A stretch of DNA of 64,000 bases, from the NCBI GenBank assembly GCA_963715895.1, contig OY970284.1:3100001-3164000 (forward strand). The letters are read 5' to 3'. Below, one piece after another: positions 59,781 through 64,000 of the stretch. The translations under genes and the position numbers were made by a program. Origin of the DNA: JADGNZ01 sp963715895. GTDB lineage: Bacteria; Acidobacteriota; Thermoanaerobaculia; Gp7-AA8. How positions within the stretch are numbered: the first letter of the stretch is position 1; every line of letters starts with the position of its first letter. The notes beneath the pieces are model-generated. The model did no database searches. It was not told the origin of the DNA and saw nothing but the letters and a program-made list of their open reading frames with translations.

Positions 59781-60632
59781 ATGGCGTACCAGTTTCTCCC
59801 CGGCGAGCCGATCCCTGACGCGGTCGGGAGAATCCTCGGCGAACAGCTCGATCGGATCGGCGCGCATCTCGCCGCGGCCGAGGTGCACGAGGCCCGCAAG
59901 CGCATCAAGGAGACACGCGCCCTCCTGCGCCTCGTTCGTAAGTCCCTCGGCGACGACTACGTCGTCGAGAACACCTGGCTGCGCGACGCCGCGCATTCGC
60001 TGACCGGCGCCCGTGATGCCGAGGCCATGATCGAGACGCTGGAGAGACTGAGGAAGAAGACCGAGGATCGCGCGCTCCGTCTGGACATCGGACGAGCCAA
60101 ACGCTCCATCCGCGCCCGGAGCCGGCGCCTCGGGTCGCAATCGACGATTGCCGTTGAATCGCTGTCAGCCGCGCGAACCCGTCTGCCGCTGCGATCCGAA
60201 ATCCCCGACCGTTTCGCCACGATCGGAAGGGGCTTGTCGCGAACGTATGGCGCGGGCCGCCGCGCCTTCCGCCGGGCCGTCGTCAGCCATTCCCCCACCG
60301 ACATCCACACCTTCCGCCGCCGTGTCAAGGATCACTGGTATCAGGTGCGCCTGCTCACCACCGCCGCCCCCGACCTTCTCGACCCCTACGCCGATACCAT
60401 CAAGGACCTCTCCGACTTCCTCGGCGAGCATCACGACCTGATCCTGTTACGCGATTCCCTCGACAGGGACCGGTTCGCCAATCTCCTCGACCTGGCGGAA
60501 CAGCGGCGTAACGAATTGGAGGGGAAGGCCCTCGCGCTGGCCACGCTCGTGTACGCCGAGGAGGCGCAGGCGTGGCGCGATCGGATGCGGTCGTATTGGA
60601 GGGTGAGGACGGTTGAGGGGCCGGTTGCCTGA
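59781..60632 (+). CDS. CHAD-domain protein
   Basis: 283 residues forming one CHAD domain, a helical bundle with conserved basic His/Arg/Lys patches: VHEARKRIKETRALLRLVR near residue 35 and IHTFRRRVKDHWYQVRLL near residue 174. CHAD domains bind inorganic polyphosphate. Divergent from the CDF transporter with a 58-bp gap, which fits a shared link to metal and phosphate storage, though that is inference. A long minisatellite begins just after its stop. Confidence 0.93.
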   Translation: MAYQFLPGEPIPDAVGRILGEQLDRIGAHLAAAEVHEARKRIKETRALLRLVRKSLGDDYVVENTWLRDAAHSLTGARDAEAMIETLERLRKKTEDRALRLDIGRAKRSIRARSRRLGSQSTIAVESLSAARTRLPLRSEIPDRFATIGRGLSRTYGAGRRAFRRAVVSHSPTDIHTFRRRVKDHWYQVRLLTTAAPDLLDPYADTIKDLSDFLGEHHDLILLRDSLDRDRFANLLDLAEQRRNELEGKALALATLVYAEEAQAWRDRMRSYWRVRTVEGPVA

Positions 60633-60649
60633 CACGAACCGCAGGATAC

Positions 60650-61228
60650 TTAGCGATCCGTCGTCCGGCTTAAGCGATGCATCAACCGGCTGGGGCGTTG
60701 CGTCGTCCGGCTCGGGTGGTGCGTCAACCGGCTGGGGCGTTGCGTCGTCCGGCTCGGGCGGTGCCCCGTCCGGCTCGGGCGTTGTGTCGTCTGGCTGGGG
60801 CGTTTTGTCGTCTGGCTCGGGCGGTGTGTCGTCTGGCTCAGGCGTTGCGTCGTTTGGCTCGGGCGGTGCGCCGGCCGGCTTAAGCGATGCACCAACCGGC
60901 TCGGGCGTTGCGTCGTCCGGCTTGGGAGGTGAGTCACCCGACGTATATGGAGAGTCATCCGGCGTAAGCGCTGAGTCATTCGTCGTACCCGCTGAGTCAT
61001 CGAGCGTACGCGCTGAGTCATCGAGCGTACGCGCTGAGTCATCGAGCGTACGCGCTGAGTCATCCGGCGTACGTGCTAAGTCATCCGATGTACGCGCCGA
61101 GTCGTCCAGCGTGCGCGCCGAGTCATCCAGCGTACGCGCTGAGTCACCCGGCGTACGTACCGAGTCATCCGTTGTACTCGCCAAGTCATCCAGCGTATGC
61201 GTTGAGTCATCGAGTTCACGCGGCGAGC
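60650..61228. repeat. 21-bp minisatellite, about 27 units
   Basis: Two unit types in tandem: CGTCGTCCGGCTCGGGCGGTG-like units (60655-60950) and TCATCGAGCGTACGCGCTGAG-like units (60950-61228). All are in 21-bp register, so both strands stay open: the plus strand reads SSVRAES-type heptapeptides, the minus strand DDSARTL and PEPDDTP types. A minus-strand frame (61268 to 60447) would run antisense into the CHAD gene. Neither frame has a convincing ribosome site, so it is recorded as a repeat. Confidence 0.85.
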
Positions 61229-61297
61229 TGGCCGCATGCTCGCTGAGTTGAGTCGTTCCCAGGTGCACGCTGGTGGATTTCAGCTCGAGCTGGACGC

Positions 61298-61450
61298 GAA
61301 GCCGAGGCGAGAGAGGTCATCGTCGGACACTCGGCGGTCGACCGGCTGCTCCTCGTTGTGTTCGTGGAGTATTCTGATCACGTTCGAATCATCAGCGCGC
61401 GAAAAACAACTTCATTCGAACGAGCAGACTATGAAGAAAGCCTCTCCTAA
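61298..61450 (+). pseudogene. brnT: 5'-truncated BrnT-type toxin
   Basis: The frame reads EAEAREVIVGHSAVDRLLLV, VFVEYSDHVRIISARKTTSF and ERADYEESLS, then TAA at 61448. The order GHSxxxRLLLVVF and IRIISARKxTxxER..YE is the second half of BrnT ribonuclease toxins; the first 45 or so residues with the other active-site part are missing, replaced by unrelated sequence next to the 21-bp minisatellite. The antitoxin gene still overlaps its 3' end by 20 bp. Confidence 0.75.
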
Positions 61451-61682
61451 AAGAACGTCATATGGAATGCGGACCGAGTACCGCTTCGACTACTCGAAGT
61501 CAAAGCCGAACCGATTTGCGTCTCAGATCAAAGAAGGTTCCGTTGCGATCGTGCTGGAGCCGGACGTCGCTTCGGTTTTCGACAACTCGGAGTCAGTGAA
61601 TCAGTTGCTTCGGTCGGTGATCGCGGCCTTCCCTGAAACGCCGCAGCCAAGGAAGAAGCGGCCAGTCGCGAAGCACGAATAG
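61431..61682 (+). CDS. Antitoxin of the broken BrnT module (BrnA-like position)
   Basis: 83 residues from ATG 61431. Sequence MRTEYRFDYSKSKPNRFASQ then VAIVLEPDVASVFDNSESVNQLLRSVIAAF: the motif LEPDVASVF-x-SESVNxxLRS is shared by a family of small antitoxins encoded after RelE/BrnT-type toxins. It overlaps the end of the brnT remnant by 20 bp, as an intact pair would. With the toxin broken it is an orphan antitoxin. Confidence 0.8.
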   Translation: MKKASPKRTSYGMRTEYRFDYSKSKPNRFASQIKEGSVAIVLEPDVASVFDNSESVNQLLRSVIAAFPETPQPRKKRPVAKHE

Positions 61683-61772
61683 CGACATTCGCCAGCGAGA
61701 CCCTGGCCATCTGCCTTTAAATCGCCAGTGAGCCGCTGGCGGTCGAGTCGCCGAGCCGGCCACGCTACGTCG

Positions 61773-64000
61773 TTACCGTTGCAACCCGATGTTGGCAGGC
61801 AAGCGCCAGATGACGCGCTCACGAACTCCCGGAAGCATTAACACGATTCCCCCCTTCGGCACCCGGACGCCGCTGATCTTCACGATCACACGCCCTCCCT
61901 CGCGTTGCGCCGAGAAGTCGAGCGAACCGTAGATCGTTCGCAGTCCGTGCACGTGGACGCCCTTGTCCAGCCACGACGATGGAATCCCGGCGCCGAGGAC
62001 GAGGGCGTCGTCCTCTTCGCGTTCGTAGGCGATCATGTCGATGAAGGAGCGGACGAAGTCGGAGCCGACCCAGAGGTGGGGGATGTCGCCGAGGTAGGTC
62101 GGGCTTCGGTAATCCTGGGCGACGACCTCGGCCCATTGGTTCCAGCCGGACGGGCGGCGGTCGTCGAGGAAGAAGGCCAGGAGGCGTTGTGCGCGATCGC
62201 GCCATCCGAGATGGATGAATGTGCCGACCTGTCGGAGCTCGTATGGGGTGTAATCCTTCCACGGACGACGTCCCTCCATCCGTGCCAGCGACTCGTCCCA
62301 GGCACGGGTGAACTCGTCGATGACGGCATCGTGCGGCAGGTTGGCCAGATCGCCGCCGGGCTCGATGCCGATGGTCGTCGACGTCGGGTCGAAATCGCCG
62401 AGGTCCGCGCAGCCGGGGATGTAGTCGATATGTTTCAAATCGATCTCCCGGCGGATCGAGGCGTGGAAGTCATGGGAGAACTCGTCGCGGCTCTTTGCGA
62501 ACCGCGTGGCCGAATCCCGTTCGCCGAGTTGATCCGCCAGCCACGTCGCATCTTTGAGGCCGCGCAGCGCGAAGAAGTCATCCCAGTACGAATGCATCGG
62601 CTTGGCGGAGTAGCCTTCGTGGCTGATTGACGGTGGGAGGAGGCCGGTGAACTCGCCGGTCGTTTGATGTCGCAGCAGGTCGATGTACTCCGCCGCCTTC
62701 TCGACGTGCGGCCAGATCTCGCGCGCGAGAGAGCGATCGCCGGTCAATCGCGCGTATTCAGCGACGAGGTAGATGAACTCGCCGTGGCTGTCGTGTTCAT
62801 CGACCGGATCGGCGCCGCGGGTGTCGACGCAGCACGGGATCTTGCCGCTGGCGAACTGGTACGGCGCGAACCAGCGGATGTAGTCGCGGACGTCGTCGTC
62901 GAGGCCGAAGCGGAGCAGCATCGTCGAGGCCAGCGAGCCGTCGCGGATCCAGCTTCGCCGGTAGTTGCGCGCGCCGCCGCGGATGGCCGGACCGTCGCGG
63001 CCGAGGAGGTTGTAGGCGACGGTGGCGCGGGCGGTGTCGACGAGATCGCGCGCGGCAGGGATGTCGATCCGGACGTGATCGACGATCTTGCGCCAGTACG
63101 CGATGGTAGCCGCGCGCTGGCGGGCGACGTCGCGCGGGATCGCCTGCGGATCATGAGCGTGCAGCGGCGTGGCGATATCGATCAGGCGTTCTTCGCCGGG
63201 TGCGAGCGAGAGATCCCAAGTCATGAGGGCGGAGGCGTGGCGTTGATTATCCGGGTTATCGGTTGTCGGTTGTCGGTTGTCGTCAAACATCTCGCTTGCG
63301 TCGCCGCCGTCGAATGTGGACGCCGCGATCGACGACGGTTTCGTCAGCGGAACGATGCGCGTGTCGTCGACGGCGAATTCGCTTCCCGTCCACTTGATCG
63401 AGCGAATCGGTGCCGTGAGCTCGGCGATATTCAATTCGAACCACGGCGGCGTCACCCGCAGCGGACGGATGGCGACATAGAACTGCAGGTGCTCCGTGTG
63501 CGCGCTCGTGTTGCGCAGGCGATAGCGCGCGTAGCCGATCGGCGCGGCAGCGGTTCCGGCGCCGAAGGGGGCAATCTCCAGTGTGAACTTCGGATGACGC
63601 CAGGTCGTCGACGGCAGAGGCAACGAATGCTGTTCCAGCGACTGCGACGTCGTCACATCGGCCCAGGTCATGAGCCGGCCGTCGATGCGCACGAACGGCT
63701 CGAGCGTGAAGCCGGCGGGAGTCTCGATGGCGCCGTCTTCAGACAGCAGCGGTTTGGCTCCTTCGTCGCGGTCGACTCCGAAGATCGTCCAGTAGGCGAG
63801 CTCGCCGATGAGACCGCGGGGATAGCGGCCGCGCGGCGCATCGTGCGCCATTCGCTCGTAGACGTCGATCATCCGGTCGCCGAAGCGAGGAGGCTCCACG
63901 GTGATCTCGCTGATGGCGTAGCCGCCGGCGCCGTGGATCAGGTTCAGACGGACGTATCGCGCGGCCGCGTGCGGCGTCTGCAGATAATCGCGCCCGCCAT
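61773..64000 (-). CDS. Large glycoside-hydrolase-like (alpha/alpha)6 protein (5' end beyond the window)
   Basis: At least 742 codons; the frame is open to the right edge (upstream residues include RYVRLNLIHGAGGYAISEI, a discoidin-like segment). A beta-sandwich part (about the first 300 residues here) is followed by an (alpha/alpha)6-barrel of the GH15/GH63/GDE type: NYRRSWIRDGSLASTMLLRFG, FASGKIPCCVD, EFIYLVAEYARLTGD, SYWDDFFALRGL and GWNQWAEVVAQDYR. Likely an exo-acting alpha-glycosidase or phosphorylase; exact family uncertain. A GGTTGTC heptamer array is inserted in frame at 63254-63284. Confidence 0.8.
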   Translation of the reverse strand, partial: GGRDYLQTPHAAARYVRLNLIHGAGGYAISEITVEPPRFGDRMIDVYERMAHDAPRGRYPRGLIGELAYWTIFGVDRDEGAKPLLSEDGAIETPAGFTLEPFVRIDGRLMTWADVTTSQSLEQHSLPLPSTTWRHPKFTLEIAPFGAGTAAAPIGYARYRLRNTSAHTEHLQFYVAIRPLRVTPPWFELNIAELTAPIRSIKWTGSEFAVDDTRIVPLTKPSSIAASTFDGGDASEMFDDNRQPTTDNPDNQRHASALMTWDLSLAPGEERLIDIATPLHAHDPQAIPRDVARQRAATIAYWRKIVDHVRIDIPAARDLVDTARATVAYNLLGRDGPAIRGGARNYRRSWIRDGSLASTMLLRFGLDDDVRDYIRWFAPYQFASGKIPCCVDTRGADPVDEHDSHGEFIYLVAEYARLTGDRSLAREIWPHVEKAAEYIDLLRHQTTGEFTGLLPPSISHEGYSAKPMHSYWDDFFALRGLKDATWLADQLGERDSATRFAKSRDEFSHDFHASIRREIDLKHIDYIPGCADLGDFDPTSTTIGIEPGGDLANLPHDAVIDEFTRAWDESLARMEGRRPWKDYTPYELRQVGTFIHLGWRDRAQRLLAFFLDDRRPSGWNQWAEVVAQDYRSPTYLGDIPHLWVGSDFVRSFIDMIAYEREEDDALVLGAGIPSSWLDKGVHVHGLRTIYGSLDFSAQREGGRVIVKISGVRVPKGGIVLMLPGVRERVIWRLPANIGLQR
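63254..63284 (-). repeat. GGTTGTC heptamer array inside a coding sequence
   Basis: GGTTATCGG followed by three GGTTGTC heptamers; on the coding strand it translates in frame as DDNRQPTTDNPDN within the glycoside-hydrolase-like protein. The same heptamers form the intergenic hairpins at 10457, 22053, 23902 and 56009. Only one arm is present here. Confidence 0.8.

Noticed and set aside
60447..61268. 273-codon minus-strand frame over the minisatellite
   Set aside because: Would run 186 bp antisense into the CHAD gene and consists of repeat heptapeptides; not supported as a gene.
1..64000. tRNA or rRNA genes, riboswitches
   Set aside because: No cloverleaf with conserved T-loop, no rRNA core sequence and no familiar riboswitch core was noticed by eye; a covariance-model scan was not possible here.

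Overview
The window is high-GC, gene-dense bacterial chromosome with a mixed housekeeping and accessory load. Gene style (KaiC-like ATPase with hybrid kinases, DUF1549/DUF1501 pair, secreted Ig-like repeat proteins, many small toxin-antitoxin remnants, several families of intergenic palindromic repeats) suggests a free-living soil or sediment bacterium, perhaps Acidobacteriota. That is an inference from gene content only; there is no rRNA or tRNA gene here to test it.

Layout. 1-753: 3' part of metG (minus, cut by the window edge). 1039-4990: operon of a KaiC-like double ATPase, hybrid histidine kinase and response regulator. 5081-8029: tandem duplicated secreted Ig-like proteins. 8148-13079: pth, then a ChlI/MoxR-like ATPase, a small TPR protein, a VWA protein and a TonB-like protein. 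13218-17653 (minus): a four-gene fimbria-like operon with a secreted pilin-like subunit, a second secreted protein, a chaperone-like protein and an unusual usher-like outer-membrane protein. 17842-26698: sensor kinase, TauE/SafE exporter with DUF1634 partner, EamA transporter, GNAT, ATL repair protein, Ku, MerR-TPR protein, zinc-ribbon SDR and MetE-like enzyme. 26703-29979: PAS hybrid kinase, then arsI (with a readable promoter/operator) convergent with an ACR3 arsenite pump. 30225-31841: an IS110 element inserted in a REP-like palindrome. 31903-42538: secreted proteins, cytochrome c, AbrB/PIN module, second tandem pair of large secreted proteins, ORF6N remnant, ankyrin protein. 42541-43948: repeat-rich zone with one GIY-YIG gene. 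43949-51999: amidohydrolase, Phd/zeta-type module, LysR regulator, aspartic protease with PDZ, DUF1549 and DUF1501 pair. 52044-52447: toxin-antitoxin remnant cut by a MITE-like element. 52486-64000: DUF3857 protein, frameshifted M20 peptidase, membrane glycosyltransferase, zinc-ribbon protein, CDF transporter, CHAD protein, 21-bp minisatellite, broken brnT with antitoxin, and a large glycoside hydrolase running off the right edge.

The main non-genic theme is repeats. About a dozen gene boundaries carry arrays of short words (7, 8 or 16 bp) on one strand followed by the complementary words, so each can fold into a long imperfect hairpin. One array lies in frame inside a coding sequence, and others supply stop or start codons. 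A second set (TCATCCTGAG-type REPs, a 28-bp perfect inverted repeat, a 0.3-kb MITE-like element) is distinct. The IS110 insertion into one of these REPs can be reconstructed to the base because an intact copy of the target lies 12 kb away. The best candidates for something new are the usher-like operon, the IS110 element with its presumed guide RNA, and the word-array hairpins.
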